Positions 9,455 to 16,864 of a stretch of DNA of 64,000 nucleotides are shown here, piece by piece; within the stretch, counting starts at the first letter, position 1; each line of letters opens with the position of its first letter. The notes below the pieces were generated by a model, which saw only the letters and a list, made by a program, of their open reading frames with translations, was not told the DNA's origin and did no database searches. The stretch lies in contig CAVYXK010000017.1 of the NCBI GenBank assembly GCA_963772445.1, positions 682,001-746,000 of the forward strand. The letters run 5' to 3'. Source of the stretch: CAVYXK01 sp963772445. GTDB lineage: Bacteria > Pseudomonadota > Alphaproteobacteria > Acetobacterales > Acetobacteraceae. Made by a program: the position numbers and the translations under genes.

Positions 9455-10051
9455 ATGATCCTCGTCATCGACAACTACGACAGCTTTACCTTCAACCTCG
9501 TGCACTTCCTGGGCGATGTCGGCGCCCGCTGCGAGGTCTGGCGCAACGACGCCATCACCGTCGAAGCCGCCCTCGCCCGCGCGCCCGAAGCCATCGTCAT
9601 GTCGCCCGGCCCCTGCACCCCCGACGACGCCGGCATCTGTCTCGACCTCGTATCCGCCGCCGCCGGCAAAGTACCGATCCTCGGCGTTTGCCTTGGCCAC
9701 CAGGCGATCGGCCAGGCCTTCGGCGCCCGCGTCGTTCGCGCGCCGGCACCGATGCACGGCAAGGTTAGCCGTATCTTCCACGCCGGCACCGACATTTTCG
9801 CCGGCGTTCCATCGCCGTTCTCCGCCACCCGCTACCACAGCCTGATCGTCGATCGCGCCAGCCTGCCGGAAGCGCTGGTCCCCACCGCCTGGACCGAGGA
9901 TGGGCTGCTGATGGGCCTCCGTCATCGCGGCCTCCCGGTGTTCGGCGTGCAATTCCATCCCGAAAGCATCGCCAGTGAGGCCGGCCACGAAATCCTGGCC
10001 AATTTCCTCACCATCGCCCGCGACGACAACGCTCCGGCGCGCGCCGCCTGA
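9455..10051 (+). CDS. trpG: anthranilate synthase, glutamine amidotransferase component
   Basis: 198 residues, normal length. TrpG hydrolyses glutamine and feeds ammonia to TrpE, which turns chorismate into anthranilate. The class I amidotransferase triad is complete: Cys79 in GVCLGHQ, His168 and Glu170 in FHPES. The N-terminus MILVIDNYDSFTFNLVHF is typical. It is also the type of protein that serves as PabA in folate synthesis. First gene of a four-gene operon; trpE is not in the window. The stop is followed after 12 bases by trpD. Confidence 0.95.
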   Translation: MILVIDNYDSFTFNLVHFLGDVGARCEVWRNDAITVEAALARAPEAIVMSPGPCTPDDAGICLDLVSAAAGKVPILGVCLGHQAIGQAFGARVVRAPAPMHGKVSRIFHAGTDIFAGVPSPFSATRYHSLIVDRASLPEALVPTAWTEDGLLMGLRHRGLPVFGVQFHPESIASEAGHEILANFLTIARDDNAPARAA

Positions 10052-10063
10052 GCGCGGGGACTT

Positions 10064-11095
10064 GTGTCCAGCACGCTCAAACCCGTCCTGGCCCGGCTCG
10101 CCGGAGGCACCACGCTGACCGAGGCCGAGTCCGAGCAAGCCTTCGACATCATCATGTCCGGCGAGGCCACGCCGGCGCAGATCGGCGCCCTGCTCATGGC
10201 GATGCGCGTGCGCGGTGAGACCGTCGCCGAACTCACCGGCGCCGTGCGCGCCTTGCGCGCCCGCATGACGGCGGTAGACGCGCCTGACAACGCGATCGAT
10301 GTCTGCGGCACCGGCGGAGACAACGCGGGCACGCTGAACGTCTCCACCGCGGTCACTTTCGTGCTGGCCGGCGCCGGCGTGCCGGTCGCCAAACACGGCA
10401 ACCGTGCGCTCTCCTCCCGCACCGGAGGGGCCGACGTACTCGCCGCGCTCCGTGTCAACATCGACGTGCCGCTCGACCGCCTGCCCGAGATCCTGCGCGC
10501 CGCCGGCTGCGCCTTCCTGTTCGCCCCACGGCATCATCCCTCGATGCGCCACGCCGCCGGCCCGCGCGTCGAGCTCGGCACCCGCACGATCTTCAACCTG
10601 CTGGGACCCCTGGCGAATCCGGCCGGCGTGCGCCGCCAGCTTATCGGCGTGTTCGCCCCCGAATGGGCCCGGCCGATGGCCGAAACGCTCGGCCGGCTAG
10701 GCTCCGAAGCCGCCTGGATCGTGCACGGCCAGGGTCTCGACGAGTTGACCGTGGCGGGTGAGAGCCAAGTGGTGGAGCTACGTGCCGGCGGCACAAGCTG
10801 CTTCATCGTCAGCCCCGAGGATGCCGGCCTATCCCGAGCCCCGCCCGAGGCAATCGCCGGCGGGGACGCGGCATTGAACGCAGCGGCGTTGCTGGCCGTG
10901 CTCGAAGGTGCCCGCGGCGCCTACCGGGACACCGTGGTGCTGAACGCCGCGGCAGCACTGATCGTCGCCGGACGCGCCGGCGATCTGCGGGAAGGGGCGG
11001 TCATCGCCGACCGGACGCTGGCGTCCGGCGCAGCGCTGGCCGCCCTCGAACGGCTGCGCCGGGCGACCGGCGACCCCTCGCTGCCGGCCCGGTGA
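10064..11095 (+). CDS. trpD: anthranilate phosphoribosyltransferase
   Basis: 343 residues from a GTG start preceded by a GGGGA ribosome-binding sequence; no in-frame ATG gives a complete N-terminus. TrpD joins anthranilate and PRPP to phosphoribosyl-anthranilate. The PRPP-binding loop CGTGGD (residues 81-86) and the KHGNR motif (110-114) are present, as is the second metal-binding region near HGQGLDELT. Length and motifs are normal. Second gene of the trpGDC-moaC operon. Confidence 0.95.
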   Translation: MSSTLKPVLARLAGGTTLTEAESEQAFDIIMSGEATPAQIGALLMAMRVRGETVAELTGAVRALRARMTAVDAPDNAIDVCGTGGDNAGTLNVSTAVTFVLAGAGVPVAKHGNRALSSRTGGADVLAALRVNIDVPLDRLPEILRAAGCAFLFAPRHHPSMRHAAGPRVELGTRTIFNLLGPLANPAGVRRQLIGVFAPEWARPMAETLGRLGSEAAWIVHGQGLDELTVAGESQVVELRAGGTSCFIVSPEDAGLSRAPPEAIAGGDAALNAAALLAVLEGARGAYRDTVVLNAAAALIVAGRAGDLREGAVIADRTLASGAALAALERLRRATGDPSLPAR

Positions 11096-11122
11096 TCGCC
11101 GGAGCGCGGGAAAGGAGGCTCG

Positions 11123-11968
11123 ATGGCCGACCATACCGAGGTTGCATCCGGCACCGACGTGCTGGCGCGCATCTGCGCCGAGACGCGGATCGAGGTTGCC
11201 CACCGCAAGGCCGAGATCAGCATTGAGAAGCTACGCCAGGGCATAGTCGCCCAGGCCGAGCGGCCACGCGGCTTCGGCGCTGTGCTGAAGCATGCCTGCG
11301 GGGCCGGCCGCTTCGCGCTGATCGCCGAGATCAAGAAGGCCTCGCCCTCCGGCGGGTTGATCCGCGCCGATTTCGACGCGACGAATCTGGCCCGGGCCTA
11401 TCGCGACGGCGGCGCCACCTGCCTCTCCGTGCTGACCAACGAGCGGCATTTCCAAGGCAATGATCGTGACCTCGTCGCCGCCCGCGAGGCCGTCGACCTG
11501 CCGGTGCTGCGCAAGGATTTCATCCTCGATCCCTGGCAGGTGTTCGAAAGCCGCTCGCTTGGGGCCGACTGCATCCTGCTGATCATGGCCGCGCTGTCGA
11601 ACGATCAGGCGCGTGAGCTGGAAGACGCAGCGCGCTCGCTGGATATGGACGTGCTGGCCGAGGTGCACGACCCCCGCGAGCTGGAACGTGCGCTCGGCCT
11701 GCAGACCCAGCTCATCGGCATCAACAACCGTGATCTCAAGACGCTGCGCACCGATCTGGCGATCACCGAAACACTTGCGCCGCTGGTGCCGCCCGACCGG
11801 TTCCTGATCGCTGAAAGTGGCATTCGCAACAATGCCGACCTGCAACGCCTGGCCGCCGCCGGCTCGTTCTGTTTTCTGGTCGGCGAGAGCCTGATGCGCC
11901 AACCGGATGTCACCGGCGCGGTGCGAGAACTGCTGGGCGACGGCCCCGCCAGGGCCCAGTCACCATGA
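11123..11968 (+). CDS. trpC: indole-3-glycerol-phosphate synthase
   Basis: 281 residues; start ATG at 11123 behind a strong AAAGGAGG ribosome-binding site. TrpC closes the indole ring of carboxyphenylamino-deoxyribulose phosphate. Catalytic residues of the (beta/alpha)8 barrel are visible: Lys71 in AEIKKASPS, Lys131 in LRKDFI, Glu180 in AEVHD, Asn201 in GINNRDL, and the phosphate-binding AESGI loop. Monofunctional, with no fused TrpF domain. The stop overlaps the moaC start (ATGA). Confidence 0.95.
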   Translation: MADHTEVASGTDVLARICAETRIEVAHRKAEISIEKLRQGIVAQAERPRGFGAVLKHACGAGRFALIAEIKKASPSGGLIRADFDATNLARAYRDGGATCLSVLTNERHFQGNDRDLVAAREAVDLPVLRKDFILDPWQVFESRSLGADCILLIMAALSNDQARELEDAARSLDMDVLAEVHDPRELERALGLQTQLIGINNRDLKTLRTDLAITETLAPLVPPDRFLIAESGIRNNADLQRLAAAGSFCFLVGESLMRQPDVTGAVRELLGDGPARAQSP

Positions 11969-12444
11969 GCGGACGCCTGACCCATTTCGACACCGTCGGC
12001 AATGCGGCGATGGTCGATGTCTCCGACAAACCGGTGACCGGGCGAACGGCAACGGCGCGGGCACGGGTCACGATGCAGCCTGGGACGCTGGCGCTGATCC
12101 AAAGCGGCGAGGCGAAGAAAGGCGACGTGCTTGGCGTCGCGCGGCTGGCCGGGATCATGGCGGCTAAACGCACCGCCGGGCTGATCCCGCTTTGTCATCC
12201 CCTGCCGATCACTGCGATCAGCGTCGATCTCCACCCCGATCCAGCCGGTCCGGCGGTGGAGATCGAGGCGACGGTCCGCACCACCGCGCAGACCGGCGTG
12301 GAGATGGAGGCACTGACTGCTGTCTCGGTGGCCGCGCTGACGGTTTACGACATGTGCAAGTCGGCTGACCGCGGCATGCGGATCGAAGCGATCCGCGTGG
12401 TCCACAAGGCCGGCGGCAAGTCCGGCGAGTTCCGTCAGGAATGA
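11965..12444 (+). CDS. moaC: cyclic pyranopterin monophosphate synthase
   Basis: 159 residues, overlapping trpC by four bases. MoaC converts the MoaA product to cyclic pyranopterin monophosphate in molybdenum cofactor synthesis. Conserved segments are present: MVDVSDKPVT, IPLCHPL (residues 74-80), GVEMEAL (111-117), and MCKSADRGM (130-138), which carries the catalytic Lys132. In Acetobacteraceae this gene is usually followed by moeA and lexA; here it is followed by repeats and the accessory island, so the operon has lost its normal distal neighbours or they have been moved away. Confidence 0.95.
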   Translation: MSGRLTHFDTVGNAAMVDVSDKPVTGRTATARARVTMQPGTLALIQSGEAKKGDVLGVARLAGIMAAKRTAGLIPLCHPLPITAISVDLHPDPAGPAVEIEATVRTTAQTGVEMEALTAVSVAALTVYDMCKSADRGMRIEAIRVVHKAGGKSGEFRQE

Positions 12445-12612
12445 TACCAGCCGGCGGAAAGATTGTCTCTCGGGCGAACCTAATCCCACATCGTCATGGC
12501 CGGCCTTGCGCCACGGCTGTCCGGTTTAATTAATTCCGCCGACCGCGGGCGCAGCCATTGATTTTCCTCGCTCGGCAAGCAGTCGTTTCTGCGGGACCGG
12601 AGAAAGTCGTGG

Positions 12613-12634
12613 ATGGCCGGCCTTCGCCGGCCAT
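12613..12634. repeat. dispersed intergenic palindrome
   Basis: ATGGCCGGCC and CCGGCCAT arms around TTCG. Same type as 4678-4699. The whole 12445-12660 gap is made of such palindromes and I see no gene in it. Confidence 0.5.
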
Positions 12635-12818
12635 GACGGGGTCGAGGCTGGCCGCGACGTAGGGAAGATGGCCGGCGTGACGACTCGCCGGAGTAGCGCC
12701 GAATTGGAACGGCGGGGCTGGCCGTGGGCCGGCCCCGTGCATGCTTGTGTGGGTCCATGGTGCCTCACTGGCACGGCCCCCTCCCCCAACCCCCTCCCGC
12801 AAGGGGAGGGGGCACTCG

Positions 12819-13538
12819 CTACGGTGGGCCGGTGCAGGCGGGAGTTGGGGATTGTGGAGATGGCACCGGCCATGCGGGAAACGTGATGATGGGCTGGCCG
12901 GCAATGGGAATGGGAATGAAGGTCGGGCTGCCGCTGGGGCTGCCAGCGGGATCGGCAGAGCGCCGCTTGCGTTGGTTCGGGAGCGCGAGAGTGGCGAGAT
13001 TGCCGCCGTAGTCGATGAGAGCGAGGCACAGTTCGTCCCACGTCGCACGATTCATCTGGCCAGGCACGATGCCGAGATCGAGGCAGATCTCGACGAGGAC
13101 GGCGCCGATCGGGCGGCGGCGGTCCTTGGCGAGGATTTCCTCGGGCGTGGGCAGGCGGGCGAGGCACGGATCCTCGGCCGGGCCATTGGCGGCGTGCGGC
13201 TTGCGTGGGGACGGCAGGCGGATGGCCGTGGGCTTCAGGTCCTGGCCGCGGGCGGCGCGCCGGCTGAGCCTGGCTTCGAGCGCGGCGGCGCGGAGCAGAC
13301 CGCGGGTGATGCGGGCGAGGATCAGCGCGAGATCGCTGGTGCCGAAGATTGTGGCGACGAAGGCGAAGCAGGGGAGGACATGCGGGTCGGCGGTATGCTG
13401 GCGCAGCGAGTCCGCGAGATTCTTGCCGTAGGCGATGAGCGTGCGGACGAGGCTAAGGACCTGGCTGATGCGAGGCGGCACGGCCCGATTGGGATCGGGT
13501 TGGACGGCTGCGACCGGGGCGGTGGCGGTGTCGAACAC
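12819..13538 (-). CDS. unrecognised protein of the SOS-box element, intact copy
   Basis: About 239 residues from a GTG start at 13538 that directly follows the LexA-type box; a TTG at 13574 would be inside the promoter. The N-terminal half is helical (PPRISQVLSLVRTLIAYGKN, residues about 20-39; then CFAFVATIFGTSDLALILAR) with a long Ala/Arg-rich helix after it. A second conserved block, residues about 130-195, contains PTPEEILAKDRRRPIGAVLV and GIVPGQMNRATWDEL. The C-terminus is Pro/Ser-rich (PSPQSPTPACTGPP). I do not recognise the family and see no catalytic motif. The same protein is encoded by copy B, where it is frameshifted. The pattern of conserved protein, variable linkers and SOS box suggests a real, expressed gene. 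Confidence 0.65.
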   Translation of the reverse strand: MFDTATAPVAAVQPDPNRAVPPRISQVLSLVRTLIAYGKNLADSLRQHTADPHVLPCFAFVATIFGTSDLALILARITRGLLRAAALEARLSRRAARGQDLKPTAIRLPSPRKPHAANGPAEDPCLARLPTPEEILAKDRRRPIGAVLVEICLDLGIVPGQMNRATWDELCLALIDYGGNLATLALPNQRKRRSADPAGSPSGSPTFIPIPIAGQPIITFPAWPVPSPQSPTPACTGPP

Positions 13539-13553
13539 GAACGAAACAAGAAC
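13539..13553 (-). promoter_or_regulatory. LexA (SOS) box, copy A
   Basis: On the minus strand GTTCTTGTTTCGTTC, a perfect GTTC-N7-GTTC, the direct-repeat operator of alphaproteobacterial LexA. It lies immediately before the GTG start, and a TTGACA hexamer lies 15 bases upstream (13569-13574). The same arrangement is present in copy B with a different N7. Confidence 0.65.
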
Positions 13554-13854
13554 ATAAAACGCGGGCAATGTCAAGGAATATTTTCAGGGGCGTGCCGACG
13601 TGCGGTGGACCGCGGTGCGTGAGGCGGACGCACTGGACCACGGCTGTCCGGTTGAATTTTTCACTGGACGAGGCGTACCCCTTGATTTTCCTCGACCGCC
13701 AAAGCGGCCGCCGTCGGCCGAGAGATAGGCACAGGATTTGCGCGCATTCGCTCGGTTGGCTTTGTATCGCCGGCCGGTCAACGGGTCCGTCATCGTCTGT
13801 CGGCAGCATTGCAAAAGAGAGATTTGAGATTCCTCGAGAGTGCCGAGTTCTGGG

Positions 13855-14238
13855 TTACTTCCTGGCGGCCTGTGACTTGCGCTCGTAGTCGTCAAGCCAC
13901 TGCTCAGTGAGCCGGTCGAGCTCCTCGAGCTGGCGTTCGGAGTAGGATTCCGGCGCAAAGCCCTCGAGCCACCCGACCACGTGAGTTTCGATCAAGTCGC
14001 GCGGCACGTCCGGATGCTCGGCATGGATGCATTCTGCCGACTGCTCGATCGACAGCCGTTTCCCGTCGTCCCAGACGATCTTGCGCCGTTTGGGGTCGAC
14101 GTCGGCATTATCCAGTGCGGCGAAGACCAGATCGAGCGCGTAGACCGAGCGTTCCCCCTCGGACGAGCCCATCCATTCGAGGAAGGCGTCAGTGAACGGG
14201 TTGTTCTCGAAGGGGTGTTTTGCGCGTCGCTTGCCCAT
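13855..14238 (-). CDS. passenger protein 1 of the 2.2-kb IS, unknown function
   Basis: 127 residues, acidic centre, starting MGKRRAKHPFENNPFTDAFL. Middle segment ALDLVFAALDNADVDPKRRK and IVWDDGKRLSIEQSAE; Lys/Arg-rich tail YERKSQAARK. It is predicted mostly helical and soluble. All three IS copies carry it intact with one to four substitutions (this copy has Cys in AECIHAEH where the others have Arg). It lies 22 bp downstream of passenger 2 and is probably co-transcribed from the central region. I cannot assign a function; a role in regulating or assisting transposition is inference only. Confidence 0.7.
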   Translation of the reverse strand: MGKRRAKHPFENNPFTDAFLEWMGSSEGERSVYALDLVFAALDNADVDPKRRKIVWDDGKRLSIEQSAECIHAEHPDVPRDLIETHVVGWLEGFAPESYSERQLEELDRLTEQWLDDYERKSQAARK

Positions 14239-14260
14239 CGGATGAGGATAGCACCGCGGG

Positions 14261-14578
14261 TCATTGCCGTCGCAAGGCTCGCTTCATCATCAAGCGGCTC
14301 TGCTCGATGCTCAAGGCGATCCACTGGGCGGTGAGCGCCTTGAAGCGCTTATAGTTGCGGATCTCACGCCGCACCTCGGGCAGATAGTCGCGCGGAACAT
14401 ATTCGGTCCGGCTCCTCATCTGCCGCGTGTAGCTGAGCTGGTAGTAGGGTCCCCTCCGGTTCTCTGGATCCTTGTACTGGCGGGTGAGCGATCCGGGCCG
14501 CATGTCTTCAATGCCGGCCAGCTGCGCCTTGATGCTTCCAACGCGCTTTCTGATCACTGCCAGGCGTTTGTTTGTCAT
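14261..14578 (-). CDS. passenger protein 2 of the 2.2-kb IS, DUF6788-like
   Basis: 105 residues. The core MRPGSLTRQYKDPENRRGPY, YQLSYTRQMRSRTEYVPRDYLP and the tail REIRNYKRFKALTAQW resemble DUF6788 proteins, small proteins often found near transposases. Typical members have a CGKPxCxC motif after the GSL; here that site is YKDPENRRG with no cysteine. Conserved in all three copies. Transcribed divergently from the transposase across a 53-bp shared region. Confidence 0.65.
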   Translation of the reverse strand: MTNKRLAVIRKRVGSIKAQLAGIEDMRPGSLTRQYKDPENRRGPYYQLSYTRQMRSRTEYVPRDYLPEVRREIRNYKRFKALTAQWIALSIEQSRLMMKRALRRQ

Positions 14579-14631
14579 AGGTTTAGCATACCAGTGCTAT
14601 ACTATGCTGGCAACAGAATCGAGAGGGTCCG
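14579..14631. promoter_or_regulatory. shared divergent promoter with dyad in the 2.2-kb IS
   Basis: The only gap between the passenger pair and the transposase. It contains a TATACT -10-like hexamer on the plus strand (14598-14603) and an inverted repeat AGCATA / TATGCT at 14585-14590 and 14603-14608. The dyad covers the likely -10 region of both directions, so one protein could repress both. The dyad is kept in copies 2 and 3. Confidence 0.5.
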
Positions 14632-16032
14632 ATGCCGCTGTGGATGCCCTGGTGGAACGCGATTTGGCTGCTGCGTCCGGCGTTCTCGCGTCTGCGCACC
14701 TTCCTGTGGTTCGCCACCGCCGTGGCAGGCTTCACGGTGCGGACGGAACTGCTGGGCGTAACCAGCCTCGTGCGGGCGCTGAAGCTCGAGGCTCGCTTCT
14801 ACAACAAGCTCGTCGATCACTTTCACAGCCCCGCCGTGAAGCTCGATCGGCTCGCGGCGCTGTGGACCCAGGTGGTGCTCCGGCTATTCCCGCAGCCGCT
14901 GCGCATCAAGGGAAGGTGTGTCGTGGTCGGCGACGGCATCAAGATCCCCAAGCGCGGGCGCAAGATGCCGGCGGTCAAACTCCTGCATCAGCAGTCCGAG
15001 TCGAACACCAAGCCCGAATTCATCATGGGACATTCCCTCCAGGCTGTGAGCGTGCTCGTTCAGGCCGCAGCCAGCGTCTTCGCCGTGCCGCTCGCCATAC
15101 GAATCCACGAAGGGTTGGTGTGGTCCAATCGCGATCGCCGCACCCTGCTCGACAAGATGCTTGCGCTCCTCGGGATCGTCGCCATCCCAGAACCCTTCTA
15201 CTTCGTCGCCGACGCCTACTATGCCGCGCGCAAGATCGTCACCGGCCTGCTCGAGGAGAACAACCACCTGGTCACGCGGGTGAAGTCCAACGCCGTCGCC
15301 TACACTGCTCACCAGCAGTGCGGCCCGCGGAAGAGAGGTCGGCCCAGGGTCTATGGCAGGAAGGTCAAGCTCAAATCCCTGCTGGAGGACCCCAAGGGCT
15401 TCCAACAGGCCGAAAGTCCCGTCTACGGCGAGCACCAGGTGATCATCCAGTATCGGGTCCGCGACCTGCTATGGCGCCCGGCCGGTCGACTCGTGCGCTT
15501 CGTGGCGGTGATTCATCCAGTAAGAGGCTCGTGCCTCCTGATGTGCACCGACACCTCTTTGGAGGCTATCGAGATCATTCGCCTGTACGGTCTGCGCTTC
15601 AAGATCGAGCACACGTTCAAGCAGGCGGTGCGGCTGATCGGTTCGTTTACCTACCATTTCTGGATGTCCGACATGAAGCCGCTCCGCCGCCGCAGTGGCA
15701 ATCAACATCTCCATCGTGAGTCGCCGGAATACCGCAACGCCGTCAAACGCAAGCTCCACGCCTACCACGTCTTCATCCAGGCGGGTGTCGTCTGCCAGGG
15801 ACTACTTCAGTATCTGGCCGTCGCCTTCCCTCAGCTCGTCTGGAATTCCTTCGGCTCCTGGCTGCGAACCATTCGGCCCGGCATCCCGCCCTCGGAGCTG
15901 GTCGTGGCCAATGCCCTGCGCCAGAGCCTGCCGGAATTTCTCTTGAATGCCACCCCGAGCAACACCTTCGCGAAATTCGTCATCGAACGACAGGACACCA
16001 ATAAAATGGAGGCCTTCCGCCTAGCCTCCTGA
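14632..16032 (+). CDS. DDE transposase of the 2.2-kb IS, copy 1
   Basis: 466 residues. The catalytic acidic residues are visible as VVGDGIKI, FVADAYYA and a C-terminal YGLRFKIEHTFKQAVR, which has the Y-x2-R-x3-E-x6-K spacing of IS4-superfamily transposases (YREK signature, here ending in Gln-Ala). A basic segment GPRKRGRPRVYGRKVKLKS suggests DNA binding. Intact start to stop; the ATG follows a GAGAGGG ribosome-binding site. I cannot place it in a named IS family with confidence. Confidence 0.8.
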   Translation: MPLWMPWWNAIWLLRPAFSRLRTFLWFATAVAGFTVRTELLGVTSLVRALKLEARFYNKLVDHFHSPAVKLDRLAALWTQVVLRLFPQPLRIKGRCVVVGDGIKIPKRGRKMPAVKLLHQQSESNTKPEFIMGHSLQAVSVLVQAAASVFAVPLAIRIHEGLVWSNRDRRTLLDKMLALLGIVAIPEPFYFVADAYYAARKIVTGLLEENNHLVTRVKSNAVAYTAHQQCGPRKRGRPRVYGRKVKLKSLLEDPKGFQQAESPVYGEHQVIIQYRVRDLLWRPAGRLVRFVAVIHPVRGSCLLMCTDTSLEAIEIIRLYGLRFKIEHTFKQAVRLIGSFTYHFWMSDMKPLRRRSGNQHLHRESPEYRNAVKRKLHAYHVFIQAGVVCQGLLQYLAVAFPQLVWNSFGSWLRTIRPGIPPSELVVANALRQSLPEFLLNATPSNTFAKFVIERQDTNKMEAFRLAS

Positions 16033-16087
16033 GCCGAAATTCCTCCGGAACTCTGGACTCGCGAGCTCGAGAGTGCCGAGTTCTGGG

Positions 16088-16471
16088 TTACTTCCTGGCG
16101 GCCTGTGACTTTCGCTCGTAGTCGTCAAGCCACTGCTCAGTGAGCCGGTCGAGCTCCTCGAGCTGGCGTTCGGAGTAGGATTCCGGCGCAAAGCCCTCGA
16201 GCCACCCGAGCACGTGAGTTTCGATCAAGTCGCGCGGCACGTCCGGATGCTCGGCATGGATGCGTTCTGCCGACTGCTCGATCGACAGCCGTTTCCCGTC
16301 GTCCCAGACGATCTTGCGCCGTTTGGGGTCGACGTCGGCATTATCCAGTGCGGCGAAGACCAGATCGAGCGCGTAGACCGAGCGTTCCCCCTCGGACGAG
16401 CCCATCCATTCGAGGAAGGCGTCAGTGAACGGGTTGTTCTCGAAGGGGTGTTTTGCGCGTCGCTTGCCCAT
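16088..16471 (-). CDS. passenger protein 1, copy 2
   Basis: 127 residues, differing from copy 1 at two positions (Arg for Cys in AERIHAEH and Leu for Val in THVLGWLEG). Full length and intact. Function unknown; see copy 1. Confidence 0.7.
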   Translation of the reverse strand: MGKRRAKHPFENNPFTDAFLEWMGSSEGERSVYALDLVFAALDNADVDPKRRKIVWDDGKRLSIEQSAERIHAEHPDVPRDLIETHVLGWLEGFAPESYSERQLEELDRLTEQWLDDYERKSQAARK

Positions 16472-16493
16472 CGGATGAGGATAGCACCGCGGG

Positions 16494-16811
16494 TCATTGC
16501 CGTCGCAAGGCTCGCTTCATCATCAAGCGGCTCTGCTCGATGCTCAAGGCGATCCACTGGGCGGTGAGCGCCTTGAAGCGCTTATAGTTGCGGATCTCAC
16601 GCCGCACCTCGGGCAGATAGTCGCGCGGAACATATTCGGTCCGGCTCCTCATCTGCCGCGTGTAGCTGAGCTGGTAGTAGGGTCCCCTCCGGTTCTCTGG
16701 ATCCTTGTACTGGCGGGTGAGCGATCCGGGCCGCATGTCTTCAATGCCGGCCAGCTGCGCCTTGATGCTTCCAATGCGCTTTCTGATCACTGCCAGGCGT
16801 TTGTTTGTCAT
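16494..16811 (-). CDS. passenger protein 2 (DUF6788-like), copy 2
   Basis: 105 residues, identical to copy 1 except Ile for Val at residue 12 (RKRIGS). Intact, with the same 22-bp gap to passenger 1 and the same divergent 53-bp region (16812-16864) to the transposase. Confidence 0.65.
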   Translation of the reverse strand: MTNKRLAVIRKRIGSIKAQLAGIEDMRPGSLTRQYKDPENRRGPYYQLSYTRQMRSRTEYVPRDYLPEVRREIRNYKRFKALTAQWIALSIEQSRLMMKRALRRQ

Positions 16812-16864
16812 AGGTTTAGCATACCAGTGCTATACTATGCTGGCAACAGAATCGAGAGGGCCCG

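Larger units (their letters stand above)
12660..13820 (-). repeat. dispersed SOS-box element, copy A
   Basis: This block matches 35541-36477 plus 38069-38210 on the other strand (copy B, split by an IS). The match includes 5' flanking DNA containing a short frame that starts MTDPLTGRRYKA, a LexA-type box, a conserved gene, and a 3' flank with a CCCCTCCC-rich palindrome ending near GAGTCGTCACG. Copy A has about 105 extra bases in the 5' flank (roughly 13630-13740). No transposase, recombinase or clear terminal inverted repeats are seen. The conservation extends beyond the coding frame, which indicates duplication of a unit rather than of a gene alone. Confidence 0.7.
13833..16065. mobile_element. 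2,233-bp insertion sequence with two divergent passenger genes, copy 1
   Basis: Bounded by imperfect inverted repeats of about 20 bp (left CTCGAGAGTGCCGAGTTC, right end CTCGCGAG). It contains two minus-strand genes and a plus-strand DDE transposase. Copy 2 begins at the very next base. Copy 3 at 58552-60760 shows a 7-bp target duplication, TGTAAAA, which fixes the ends. Confidence 0.85.

Noticed and set aside
13566..13958. Short frame MTDPLTGRRYKA as a gene of its own
   Set aside because: It is conserved in both SOS-box elements only for about 15 codons and then diverges completely, so it looks like conserved DNA rather than a protein.
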